Positions 35,451 through 44,124 of a DNA stretch of 64,000 nt are shown here, piece by piece. The notes beneath the pieces were generated by a model. It saw only the letters and a program-made list of their open reading frames with translations, had not been told where the DNA came from and ran no database searches. This stretch comes from Faecalicatena_A orotica. GTDB lineage: Bacteria > Bacillota > Clostridia > Lachnospirales > Lachnospiraceae. A program made the position numbers and the translations under genes. The stretch lies in the NCBI RefSeq assembly GCF_040545875.1, contig NZ_JBEPMR010000001.1; one strand, written 5' to 3'. Within the stretch, counting starts at the first letter, position 1, and the number at the start of each line of letters is the position of its first letter.

Positions 35451-38066
35451 TTATTTTGCTTCATACCAGTTCTCACCTGTGTGCATGTCCACGATCAGGG
35501 GCACATCCAGATCTGCGGCCTGTTCCATCTGCCGTTTCAGAATCTCCTGTACAGTCTCAAGCTCTTCCTTGTCAGCCTCGATTAAAAGCTCATCGTGTAC
35601 CTGCAGGATCAGTTTTGACTTCAGGCCCTTTTCTTTCAGCTCCTTGTTTACCCCGATCATGGCAATTTTCATGATATCCGCCGCAGATCCCTGAATCGGG
35701 GCGTTCATGGCAACACGTTCTCCGAAGTTGCGCTGCATAAAATTACTTGATTTCAGCTCCGGCACGGGTCTTCTCCTGCCGAAAAGCGTTACTACATAGC
35801 CCTCTTCTTTGGCGTGGGCCACGGTATCATCCAGAAAACGTTTGATGCCCGGATAGGTTTCAAAGTAATTCTCGATATACTGGGCAGCCTCTTTCCTCGT
35901 GATACTCAAATCCTGGCTCAGTCCGAAGGAGCTGATCCCATATACGATCCCAAAATTTACTGCCTTCGCATTCCTGCGCTGCAGGTCGGTCACCTCATCA
36001 AATGGTGTGTGGAATACCTGTGATGCCGTCATCCGGTGAATATCCCTTGCCTCTTTGTATGCCTGGATCAACTGCTCGTCCCCGGAACAGTGGGCCAGTA
36101 TACGCAGTTCGATCTGGGAATAATCGGCATCAATAAAGACACAGCCCTCCTTCGGTACGAATACCTTTCTGATCAGGCGCCCCAGTTCCATTCTCACCGG
36201 AATGTTCTGCAGATTGGGTTCCGTGCTGCTGATCCGTCCCGTAGCCGTGATTGTCTGGTTGAATTTTCCGTGGATTCTGCCATCGGAGGATATATATACC
36301 GCCAGTCCGTCCGCATAGGTTGACTTCAGTTTGGATAGCTGCCGGTACTCCAGCACCTTTTCCACAACAGGATAATCCGGTGCCAGTTTGTCAAGCACAT
36401 CAGCGGCCGTGGAGTATCCTGTTTTTGTCTTCTTCCCGTTCGGAAGCTGCATATGGTCAAACAAAACGACACCAAGCTGCTTTGGAGAGTTAATGTTAAA
36501 TGTCTCCCCCGCCATTTCATAAATCTCTTTTTCCAGTTCTACGATACGTGCGCCAAGCTGTTCCCCGTAGAACTTCAGCGCCTCTGCCTCAACCTGTATT
36601 CCCGCCTGTTCCATATCGAATAAGGTAAATACAAGCGGCATTTCAATATCTGTAAAGAGATGGTACATCCCCTCTGCCTGCATTTTCTCCGTCAGGGAGC
36701 CTGCAGCGGCATATGCCGTATAAGCCTCGTAGCAGGCTTTTGTCATCGGGTCAGCCTTCTCATCTATCATCAGGTTTAACTGTTCTCTGGCCACATCCTC
36801 ATATGTGTAATCGTTCTTCAGAGGATTTAAAAGATAGGCGGCCACAGTCGCATCAAAACAGTTCTCCTGCTTTGTTATTTTAACAACCGGAAGATATTTT
36901 TTCAAATCAAACATAGAAAATGTCTGTACGTTTTCTGCAATATGCACCAGCCTTTCAAAGAGATAATCCATCTCCATATCAGGGCCGCAGACGATAGAAT
37001 AGATCTTGTCCTTTCCATATGCAATAGTCAGCCTCCCATAGCCGGATGCGTGCGCAAACAGCGGAAGTACATTCCCGTTATCTTCTGTCAGTGCCGCTCC
37101 CACTGTACTGGCCTTTTCTGCCTCCTTAAAGACTTTCTCTGCCCTGTCTTTTTCGTTAATCTCTTTAAAATGGGACTCAATTTTATTGGAGGATGCCTCG
37201 ACATCAAAACGGCTCAGGAGATTTTTAAACTGTAATTTCTGAAAATAATCGTGCGCCTCTTTTGTATACGGGTCGCCGTGTTTTGCGGCTTCCAGATGGA
37301 ACTCGATGTCCGCATGGGTATTGATCGTAGCCAGTGTCTTGCTCATGCACGCCTGGTCCCAGTATTCCTGCAGGTTCTTGCTGGCTCTGGGCGGTTTTAA
37401 CTCCGAGGCGTGGGCATATGCATTCTCGATGTTCCCGTACTCCATGATGATCTTTGTCGCCGTCTTTTCCCCGACTCCCGGAACACCCGGGATATTGTCG
37501 GATGCATCTCCCATCAGTGCTTTAACATCAATAAACTCAACCGGGGTCACCCCGTATTTTTCTTTTACATCCGAAGCATAGTAATCTTCAACCTCTGTCC
37601 TGCCCTGCTTTGTCTTCGGAATGCGGATCTTGACATGCTCTGTTGCCAGCTGCAGGGTATCCCTGTCACCTGATATAATCGCAACGTCCATCCCTTTTTC
37701 CTCGCAGATTCTGGAGATCGTTCCGAGAAGGTCGTCTGCCTCCAGACCTGCTTTCTCGATGATCTCGACATCCATTGCCCTGAGCACTTCCTTAATCACG
37801 GGAACCTGCTGTCTGAGTTCCTCCGCCATCGGCTTCCTCGTCCCCTTATATTCCGCATACATCTCATGGCGGAATGTGGGGGCATGTACGTCAAATGTCA
37901 CCGTGAGATACTCCGGTTTCTCCTCGTCCAGAATCTTGAACAGGATATTTAAAAAACCATAAATAGCGTTCGTATGGAGTCCTTCCGAATTCGTCAGGTC
38001 CGGTACCCCATAGAACGCTCTGTTTAAAATGCTGTGGCCATCTATCAATACTATCTTTTCTCTCAT
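35451..38066 (-). CDS. polA: DNA polymerase I
   Basis: Repair and Okazaki-fragment polymerase, 871 residues. The 5'-nuclease domain occupies 1 to about 290 (IDGHSILNRAFYG, SGDRDTLQLA, GDASDNIPGVPGVGEKTA). The middle segment (about 300-480) has the exonuclease fold but I see no DxE motif, so proofreading is probably lost, as in many Firmicutes. The polymerase domain has motif A DADYSQIELRILAH, the O helix RRNAKAVNFGIVYG and motif C QVHDELLIE. The start follows GGAGAATAAAG. Confidence 0.97.
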   Translation of the reverse strand: MREKIVLIDGHSILNRAFYGVPDLTNSEGLHTNAIYGFLNILFKILDEEKPEYLTVTFDVHAPTFRHEMYAEYKGTRKPMAEELRQQVPVIKEVLRAMDVEIIEKAGLEADDLLGTISRICEEKGMDVAIISGDRDTLQLATEHVKIRIPKTKQGRTEVEDYYASDVKEKYGVTPVEFIDVKALMGDASDNIPGVPGVGEKTATKIIMEYGNIENAYAHASELKPPRASKNLQEYWDQACMSKTLATINTHADIEFHLEAAKHGDPYTKEAHDYFQKLQFKNLLSRFDVEASSNKIESHFKEINEKDRAEKVFKEAEKASTVGAALTEDNGNVLPLFAHASGYGRLTIAYGKDKIYSIVCGPDMEMDYLFERLVHIAENVQTFSMFDLKKYLPVVKITKQENCFDATVAAYLLNPLKNDYTYEDVAREQLNLMIDEKADPMTKACYEAYTAYAAAGSLTEKMQAEGMYHLFTDIEMPLVFTLFDMEQAGIQVEAEALKFYGEQLGARIVELEKEIYEMAGETFNINSPKQLGVVLFDHMQLPNGKKTKTGYSTAADVLDKLAPDYPVVEKVLEYRQLSKLKSTYADGLAVYISSDGRIHGKFNQTITATGRISSTEPNLQNIPVRMELGRLIRKVFVPKEGCVFIDADYSQIELRILAHCSGDEQLIQAYKEARDIHRMTASQVFHTPFDEVTDLQRRNAKAVNFGIVYGISSFGLSQDLSITRKEAAQYIENYFETYPGIKRFLDDTVAHAKEEGYVVTLFGRRRPVPELKSSNFMQRNFGERVAMNAPIQGSAADIMKIAMIGVNKELKEKGLKSKLILQVHDELLIEADKEELETVQEILKRQMEQAADLDVPLIVDMHTGENWYEAK

Positions 38067-38120
38067 CTTCTTTATTCTCCATTATCCGGTACCTGTGCTT
38101 TACCGGAAATCTTCATTAAT

Positions 38121-38166
38121 CATATGATGTTGGGGCAAAATCCTTTTGACCCTGACATTATCATAT
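38121..38166. repeat. REP-like palindromic element, copy 1 (ATGTTGGGGCAAAA family)
   Basis: CATATGATGTTGGGGCAAAA is followed after three bases by TTTTGACCCTGACATTATC, an imperfect hairpin. A related copy is at 61584-61626. It lies in the 242-bp gap between the divergent polA and HAD genes, upstream of both coding starts; the remaining gap shows no further feature I can support. Confidence 0.7.
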
Positions 38167-38308
38167 TAGAGTATACACTAAAATCTTTCTTTTTAAAAGG
38201 CCATTTTTATGTTATGATGAAAAGTAGATTTTTTAATAGGTGCTGCAGAATGCTTTTCCCTGCACACAGTATCATTCAATTTTAGTGACAGAAAGGAATC
38301 GAATCTAT

Positions 38309-38926
38309 ATGGACGGAATTATTTTTGATGTAGACGGCACACTGTGGAATTCCACGGATACTGTAGCCGAATCATGGAATCAGGCTATTGCCGCGCACTC
38401 CAATCTGGATGTCAGGATTGACGGTGATATGCTGAAAAATTTGTTTGGAAAACCAATGGATGAGATATATGATGCCGTTTTCCCCGAGCTCTCCGAAGAA
38501 GAGCAGCAGAAACTCGGAGATCTCTGTTTTGAGTATGAAAATAAGCTTCTGGAGACAAAGCCCGGGATTCTGTACGAAGGCGTTGCTGAAACGCTGCGGG
38601 CTCTTTCTGAAAAAACGGATCTTTATATCGTCAGCAATTGTCAGTGCGGCTATATTGAAGTGTTTATGAAGACTTCCGGCCTTAAGGATGTAATTAAGGA
38701 CCATCTCTGTTTCGGTGACACACTTACTTCCAAAGGCCAGACAATCCTGACACTAATGGGCCGCCACGGGCTGAAGGATGTTGTTTATGTGGGGGATACC
38801 CTGGGGGATTACCAGGCATGCCAGGAGGCCGGGATTCCTTTTATCTTCACGGAATATGGCTTCGGTGAGGTTCCTCAGGCAGATGACAGAATAAGCAGGA
38901 TTGCGGAACTGCTGTCACGTTTTTAA
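38309..38926 (+). CDS. HAD-family phosphatase
   Basis: A haloacid-dehalogenase-type hydrolase of 205 residues with catalytic FDVDGTLWNS (Asp7, Asp9), motif II YIVSNCQCGY, and the acidic motif VYVGDTLGDYQACQEAG. A helical cap lies between motifs I and II. It probably dephosphorylates a small metabolite; phosphoglycolate-type is one option, but the substrate cannot be read. The start at 38309 follows AAAGGA at about 11 nt; the in-frame ATG at 38240 adds a non-homologous leader. Confidence 0.88.
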   Translation: MDGIIFDVDGTLWNSTDTVAESWNQAIAAHSNLDVRIDGDMLKNLFGKPMDEIYDAVFPELSEEEQQKLGDLCFEYENKLLETKPGILYEGVAETLRALSEKTDLYIVSNCQCGYIEVFMKTSGLKDVIKDHLCFGDTLTSKGQTILTLMGRHGLKDVVYVGDTLGDYQACQEAGIPFIFTEYGFGEVPQADDRISRIAELLSRF

Positions 38927-38958
38927 AACCTTTTTATTCTCTCTCTTATAGAGCAGTC

Positions 38959-39005
38959 AGGGATTGCTGAAATGTTTGTCATGACTTTCAGGCAATCCCT
39001 TTTTG
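38959..39005 (+). terminator. Terminator of the plus-strand HAD gene
   Basis: Stem 38959-38971 with 38986-39000, one bulged base, followed by TTTTTG on the plus strand. The minus strand lacks a U-run after it, so it does not obviously end the trp transcript. Confidence 0.8.
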
Positions 39006-39043
39006 TTTCATCCTAATCTGCCGGGAATGGATTCCGCATTTCA

Positions 39044-39823
39044 TTACTCTGCGCTTTTTACGGCCGCTTTCATTGTTTTTACATATTCCCGCAGTGCTTC
39101 TTCAGCATGGTCTTTATGTTTCTCTATTAATTTCACGATCGCGCTGCCGACGATTGCCCCGTCGGAGGCAGCAGCCATTGTTTCTGCCTGATCGGGCGTG
39201 CTGATGCCGAACCCGACTGCTGCCGGAATATCGGTCACTTCTCTAATAGAAGAAACGATGGCCGGGATATCGGTCTCGATATTGTTTCTCACGCCGGTCA
39301 CACCCATCGATGATACGATATACAGAAAGCCCTTTGCTTCTTTAGCAATCATCTGTATCCGCTGTCTGGATGTCGGTGCAATCATGGAAATCACATCTAC
39401 CCCGTGGGTTTTAGCGATTTCAGCAAGATCTCCCTTTTCCTCGTAGGGAAGGTCCGGGATGATGATGCCGTCCACTCCCAGTTCCTCACATTTTTCGAAA
39501 AACGCCTCGTACCCGTAATGGAAAACCGGGTTTAAGTAGGTCAAAAAGACAAGCGGGATCTGGCTTTTCCTGCGCACTTCCTCCACAATACCGAAGACGC
39601 CGTCCGTCGTCATTCCCCTGCTTAATGCGCGGATGTTCGCTTCCTGTATGACTGGCCCCTCTGCCGTAGGATCGGAAAACGGGATTCCGATTTCAATCAG
39701 ATCTGCACCGGCTTCTTCCATTGCCAGAATGTAGTCTGCTGTTTTTTCGGCTGATGGGTCGCCCGCTGTCAGGAATGCTATGAATGCTTTTCCGCCGGCA
39801 AATGCATTTTTTATCTTACTCAT
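39044..39823 (-). CDS. trpA: Tryptophan synthase alpha chain
   Basis: Splits indole-3-glycerol phosphate to indole and glyceraldehyde 3-phosphate. The 259-residue TIM barrel has AFLTAGDPSAEKT, the catalytic Glu in LIEIGIPFSDPTAEGP, DGIIIPDLPYEE with the second acid, and VGFGISTPDQA at the phosphate site. Last gene of the operon; its start overlaps trpB by 8 bp. Confidence 0.98.
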   Translation of the reverse strand: MSKIKNAFAGGKAFIAFLTAGDPSAEKTADYILAMEEAGADLIEIGIPFSDPTAEGPVIQEANIRALSRGMTTDGVFGIVEEVRRKSQIPLVFLTYLNPVFHYGYEAFFEKCEELGVDGIIIPDLPYEEKGDLAEIAKTHGVDVISMIAPTSRQRIQMIAKEAKGFLYIVSSMGVTGVRNNIETDIPAIVSSIREVTDIPAAVGFGISTPDQAETMAAASDGAIVGSAIVKLIEKHKDHAEEALREYVKTMKAAVKSAE

Positions 39824-41000
39824 GAATATCTACCCCCTTATATCTTGCGATTGCCGCAACATCTTTGTCTCCGCGTCCTGACAGACAGATGATCATAGAC
39901 TCATCTTTCCCCATCAGCGGTGCGATTTTTCTTGCATGTGCGATTGCATGCGCACTCTCAATCGCACAGATGATGCCCTCTGTTCTTGCCAGATACTCGA
40001 ATGATTCGACTGCCTCGTCATCCGTCACCGGCACATACTCGGCACGGCCGGAATCTCTTAAGTAGGCATGTTCCGGTCCGATCCCCGGATAGTCCAGACC
40101 AGCGGAAATGGAGTATACCGAGGCAATCTGCCCGTACTCATCCTGACAGAAATAAGATTTCATCCCGTGGAATACACCCAGTGTCCCTTTTGCCATCGTA
40201 GCCGCATGCTGGTCTGTGTCGATTCCCTTTCCGGCCGCCTCACAGCCGATCAGCCTCACACTCTCATCCCTGATAAAGTTGTAGAACATTCCCATCGCAT
40301 TGCTGCCGCCTCCAACACAGGCAAGCACTGCCGCCGGAAGTTTTCCTTCCGCAGATAAAATCTGGGCCCTTGCCTCCTGACTGATGACGCTCTGGAAGTC
40401 TCTGACGATCATTGGGAAAGGGTGCGGCCCCATAACGGAACCTAATACATAATGTGTATCGGATACCCGGTTCGTCCACTCACGCATCGTCTCATTGACT
40501 GCATCTTTCAGTGTCTGGGTGCCGCTGGTCACTGCATGGACTTTTGCCCCTAAGAGTTCCATCCTGTATACATTCAGCGCCTGACGGTCTGTATCCTCTT
40601 TTCCCATGAACACTTCACATTCCATCCCAAGAAGCGCTGCAGCCGTCGCCGTGGCTACCCCGTGCTGTCCTGCACCAGTCTCAGCAATCACGCGGGTCTT
40701 GCCCATCTTTTTCGCGAGAAGCACCTGACCGAGCACATTATTGATTTTATGGGAGCCTGTGTGGTTTAAATCCTCCCGTTTCAGGTAGATTTTCGCCCCG
40801 CCCAGATCCTTCGTCATCTTCTCCGCATAATACAAGAGAGACGGGCGTCCTGCATACTCATTCAGTAATTTTTTCAGTTCTTGTTTGAACTGTGGGTCCT
40901 TTTTGTAATACTCGTACTGTTCCTCCAGATGAATCAATTCATTCATTAATGTTTCGGAGATGTACTGCCCTCCGAATTCACCGTATCTTCCTTTCGACAT
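39816..41000 (-). CDS. trpB: Tryptophan synthase beta chain
   Basis: PLP enzyme joining indole and serine into tryptophan, 394 residues of the TrpB1 class that pairs with TrpA. Lys85 in HTGSHKINN binds PLP; AETGAGQHGVATATAAALLG and CVGGGSNAMG form the substrate and phosphate sites. The start overlaps the end of trpF by 23 bp and carries its own AGGAGG inside trpF. Confidence 0.98.
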   Translation of the reverse strand: MSKGRYGEFGGQYISETLMNELIHLEEQYEYYKKDPQFKQELKKLLNEYAGRPSLLYYAEKMTKDLGGAKIYLKREDLNHTGSHKINNVLGQVLLAKKMGKTRVIAETGAGQHGVATATAAALLGMECEVFMGKEDTDRQALNVYRMELLGAKVHAVTSGTQTLKDAVNETMREWTNRVSDTHYVLGSVMGPHPFPMIVRDFQSVISQEARAQILSAEGKLPAAVLACVGGGSNAMGMFYNFIRDESVRLIGCEAAGKGIDTDQHAATMAKGTLGVFHGMKSYFCQDEYGQIASVYSISAGLDYPGIGPEHAYLRDSGRAEYVPVTDDEAVESFEYLARTEGIICAIESAHAIAHARKIAPLMGKDESMIICLSGRGDKDVAAIARYKGVDIHE

Positions 41001-41601
41001 TTCGAATCCTCCTGACTGCTTCTTCTATTTTTTTCCTATCCTTTTTCCCATCTGTCTCTACCCCGCTGCTCATATCCACACCATAAGGGTGCACCTTGAG
41101 AGCCGCTTCGGCCACGTTTTCCGGGGTCAGCCCTCCTGCAAGGAAGAAAGGCTTTTCAACCCGTGTAATCCTGCCGTAATCAAACTGCTGCCCAGTCCCT
41201 CCTGCCCCGCTGTCCAATAGCAGAAAATCAACCCGGCTTGCATCCCACATACGGAGTTCCTGCGAAAAGCGGTCCCCTGTCATAGAAACTGCCTTCACCA
41301 CAGGGACATCACAGCGGTACTTTAACTTCTCCATGAACGCCACACTCTCTGAGCCGTGGAGCTGTACAAGATCGATCACCTGCTTCTGCACCAGATCCAC
41401 AATATTCTCCAGTGTCTCATCCACAAACACGCCCGCCGCGCGAATCCCCTGATCCAGCCGATTTTTTAACTCAAGGGCCGTCTGGGGAGAGACATACCTC
41501 CGGCTTTTCGGGGCAAAAACAAATCCAATCATATCCGGGCGGTTTCCATTCACCGCATCAATATCTTCCGGGCGGCTCAAGCCGCAAATCTTAATCTTCA
41601 T
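40978..41601 (-). CDS. trpF: Phosphoribosylanthranilate isomerase
   Basis: TIM-barrel isomerase of 207 residues: KICGLSRPEDIDAVN holds the catalytic Cys, FVFAPKSRRYVSP and LDSGAGGTGQQFDY the phosphate and Asp sites, FLAGGLTPENVAEA near the end. It follows trpC after a 99-bp gap that contains a REP-like hairpin, the only large gap inside the operon's coding run. Confidence 0.95.
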   Translation of the reverse strand: MKIKICGLSRPEDIDAVNGNRPDMIGFVFAPKSRRYVSPQTALELKNRLDQGIRAAGVFVDETLENIVDLVQKQVIDLVQLHGSESVAFMEKLKYRCDVPVVKAVSMTGDRFSQELRMWDASRVDFLLLDSGAGGTGQQFDYGRITRVEKPFFLAGGLTPENVAEAALKVHPYGVDMSSGVETDGKKDRKKIEEAVRRIRNVERKIR

Positions 41602-41623
41602 AAAGCCTCCCTGACTACTAAAA

Positions 41624-41693
41624 TCAGAATATTCTGAATATGGACCGCAAAGGGGTCTGACCCTCCTGCAGAGGGGTCAGACCCCTTTGCGGT
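41624..41693. repeat. REP-like palindromic element, copy 2, inside the trp operon
   Basis: The 14-bp palindrome TCAGAATATTCTGA (41624-41637), ATATGG, then a 20-bp perfect stem (41644-41663 with 41674-41693) around a 10-nt loop. The right arm ends in GGGGTCAGACCCCTTTGCGGT pattern. It matches the element at 26020-26064 in inverse orientation but has a duplicated GGGGTC module. It lies between trpC and trpF. Confidence 0.85.
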
Positions 41694-41700
41694 TCTTCCA

Positions 41701-42510
41701 TTATCCACGAAATTCACCCAGCATTTTTTTCTTATTGTCTGACCGCATCAGTGTTTCTCCGATCAGCACGGCATCTGTTCCGTTTTCCTTCAGGCGTCTG
41801 ACATCTTCCGGCGATTTGATTCCGCTTTCGGATACATACAGTACGTCTTTGGGCACCAGTCTTCTGAGCCGCTCACTCGTATGGATATCAACCTGGAATG
41901 TCTTCAGGTCCCGGTTGTTGACACCGATAATTCTGGCCCCGCATGCCAGTGCCCTTCTTACTTCTTCCTCTGTATGCGCCTCTACCAGAGCGGACAGTCC
42001 CAGTTCCTGTGCTATTTCCATATATGTCATAAGCTGCCTGTCATCTAATATGGCGCAGATCAGCAGGACTGCGGATGCCCCGATACACTTTGCCTCATAC
42101 AGCATATACGCATCTACTGTAAAATCTTTTCTCAGGATTGGAATATTAACCGCACGCTCTATCTCTTTCAGATAATCGTCGCTTCCCTGGAAATAAAACG
42201 GTTCTGTCAGCACGGAGAGTGCAGATGCGCCTGCCTGCTCGTATTCTCTTGCTATCTCCCTGTAAGGAAATTCTTCTGCAATCACACCTTTGGAGGGTGA
42301 CGCTTTTTTTACTTCGCATATAAAAGAGATACCTTCCCGGGCCAGTGCCTTCTCGAACGGGAAGGGAAATATCCCCCCGTTTCTTTCCTTCTCTGTCCCG
42401 GCCAGCAGGTATGCCTTTTCCTTCAATTCTTCTTCGGAAACCTGCTGCCTCCTTTTTTGGATTCTTTCCCTCGTTTTTTCTGCTATTTCCTCCAGTATCA
42501 TATCAGCCAC
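41701..42510 (-). CDS. trpC: Indole-3-glycerol phosphate synthase
   Basis: Closes the indole ring; 269-residue TIM barrel with FICEVKKASPSKGVI (catalytic Lys), SVLTEPFYFQGSDDYL, ILRKDFTVDAYMLYEA, GVNNRDLKTFQVD and VSESGIKSPEDVRRL. Not fused to trpF. It starts 2 bp after the trpD stop, so probably coupled to it. Confidence 0.97.
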   Translation of the reverse strand: MADMILEEIAEKTRERIQKRRQQVSEEELKEKAYLLAGTEKERNGGIFPFPFEKALAREGISFICEVKKASPSKGVIAEEFPYREIAREYEQAGASALSVLTEPFYFQGSDDYLKEIERAVNIPILRKDFTVDAYMLYEAKCIGASAVLLICAILDDRQLMTYMEIAQELGLSALVEAHTEEEVRRALACGARIIGVNNRDLKTFQVDIHTSERLRRLVPKDVLYVSESGIKSPEDVRRLKENGTDAVLIGETLMRSDNKKKMLGEFRG

Positions 42511-42512
42511 CT

Positions 42513-43532
42513 CTAGTCTTCTTCATTGGAACAGCGAATGAACTCTTCCAGTTTCTGAAGTGCCTTCCCGCTGTCGATAGTTTCTCCGGCAAGTCTGACG
42601 CCATCTTTGAGCGTATCTGCCTTTCCGGCCACATACAGGGCCGCTCCGGCATTCAGCAGCACGGCGCTTCGTTTTGCACCGGTTTCTTTTCCATTCAGAA
42701 TCGCCCTTGTGATTTCTGCATTCATCTTTGGTGTTCCACCCAACAGTTCGTTTTTATCACTGCGACGGAAGCCAAACTCTTCCGGGGTGATGGTGTATGA
42801 ATGGAACTCCCCGTCCTTGATCTCGCAAACGGTTGTGGGGGCACTCATGGAGATTTCATCCAGCTGGTCCTGACCGTATACAACCATCGCATTTTTTACC
42901 CCCAGTTTGGATAATACCCTTGCCAGCGGCTCTACAAGTGCCTCTTCATATACACCCATGACTTCCATATTAGCGCCTGCCGGATTGGCAAGTGGTCCGA
43001 GGATATTAAAAATGGTTCTGATTCCCAGTTCCTTTCTGACAGGGGCCACATATTTCATTGCTATATGATAATTCTGGGCAAACAAGAAGCAAATTCCGAT
43101 TTTTTCCAGAAGCTTCGCACTCTTTTCCGGTGGAATGTTGATCTTTACCCCTAACTCTTCCAGAACATCTGCCGCACCACATTTACTGGATGCCGCCCTG
43201 TTTCCGTGTTTTGCTACAGGCACACCTGCCGCTGCAATGACAAGTGCGGATGTCGTGGAAATGTTAAAGGAATTGGCTCCGTCTCCCCCGGTGCCGACGA
43301 TTTCCAGTGCATCCACGTTATGGAGCAGTTTCACACAGTGTTCACGCATATCAGCGGCGGATGCTGTGATTTCATCAATTGTCTCCCCCTTTAAGCTCAT
43401 GGCTGTCAGGTAGGAACTCATCTGTACATCGCTCGCCTCCCCGCTCATGATCTCATCCATCACCTGATATGCCTCCCCATAGGTCAGGTTTTCTCTTTTT
43501 GCCAGCTTTAAAATTGCCTCTTTAATCATCAT
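42513..43532 (-). CDS. trpD: Anthranilate phosphoribosyltransferase
   Basis: Transfers phosphoribose from PRPP to anthranilate. The 339-residue protein has VGTGGDGANSFNIST (PRPP loop), VAKHGNRAASSKCGAADVLE, RTIFNILGPLANPA and VVYGQDQLDEIS. It overlaps the end of trpG by 11 bp. It is not fused to the amidotransferase subunit, unlike in enterobacteria. Confidence 0.97.
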   Translation of the reverse strand: MMIKEAILKLAKRENLTYGEAYQVMDEIMSGEASDVQMSSYLTAMSLKGETIDEITASAADMREHCVKLLHNVDALEIVGTGGDGANSFNISTTSALVIAAAGVPVAKHGNRAASSKCGAADVLEELGVKINIPPEKSAKLLEKIGICFLFAQNYHIAMKYVAPVRKELGIRTIFNILGPLANPAGANMEVMGVYEEALVEPLARVLSKLGVKNAMVVYGQDQLDEISMSAPTTVCEIKDGEFHSYTITPEEFGFRRSDKNELLGGTPKMNAEITRAILNGKETGAKRSAVLLNAGAALYVAGKADTLKDGVRLAGETIDSGKALQKLEEFIRCSNEED

Positions 43533-44124
43533 GTCTTACTTCCTTTCCGCTTTTCTTTTCTATATTTAAAAAGTTGTGTATGATTTCAGAACCGTCCGGC
43601 GTCAGAATGGACTCTGGGTGGAACTGGAGTCCGTATACCGGATATTCTTTATGTTCAACTGCCATAATTTCCCCGTCCGTTGTCCTTGCAGTCACTTTCA
43701 GCATGCATGGAAACCCTTCTTCACTGACTGCAAGGGAATGGTATCTGGCAACAGGAATCTGCTCCTTCATTCCTCTGAACAATCTGCTCTCTCTGTTTAA
43801 ACATACCTTTGATGTCTTTCCGTGCATCAGTTCCTTCGCGTATGTCACTTCTGCCCCGAATGCCTGGCAGATGGACTGGTGTCCAAGACATACACCCAAA
43901 ACAGGGATTTCCCTGTATAACTGCTTCACCACTTCCACACAGACTCCTGCGTCTTCCGGTCTTCCCGGCCCCGGGGAAAGCACGATATAATCCGGGTTCA
44001 TCTCCCGTATTTCCCCTACCGTCTTTTCATCGTTACGGATCACCTGTATATCTTTGCATTCCGCCCCAAGAAGCTGGTACAGGTTAAAAGAAAAACTGTC
44101 ATAGTTATCTATCAGTAATATCAT
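43522..44124 (-). CDS. trpG: Anthranilate synthase component II (glutamine amidotransferase)
   Basis: Supplies ammonia from glutamine to TrpE. The 200-residue class I amidotransferase has nucleophile Cys79 in GVCLGHQSICQAFG, the oxyanion loop LSPGPGRPEDAG and His/Glu in GLQFHPESILTPDG. It overlaps trpE by 4 bp. It could also serve 4-amino-4-deoxychorismate synthesis, but the context argues for anthranilate. Confidence 0.96.
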   Translation of the reverse strand: MILLIDNYDSFSFNLYQLLGAECKDIQVIRNDEKTVGEIREMNPDYIVLSPGPGRPEDAGVCVEVVKQLYREIPVLGVCLGHQSICQAFGAEVTYAKELMHGKTSKVCLNRESRLFRGMKEQIPVARYHSLAVSEEGFPCMLKVTARTTDGEIMAVEHKEYPVYGLQFHPESILTPDGSEIIHNFLNIEKKSGKEVRHDD

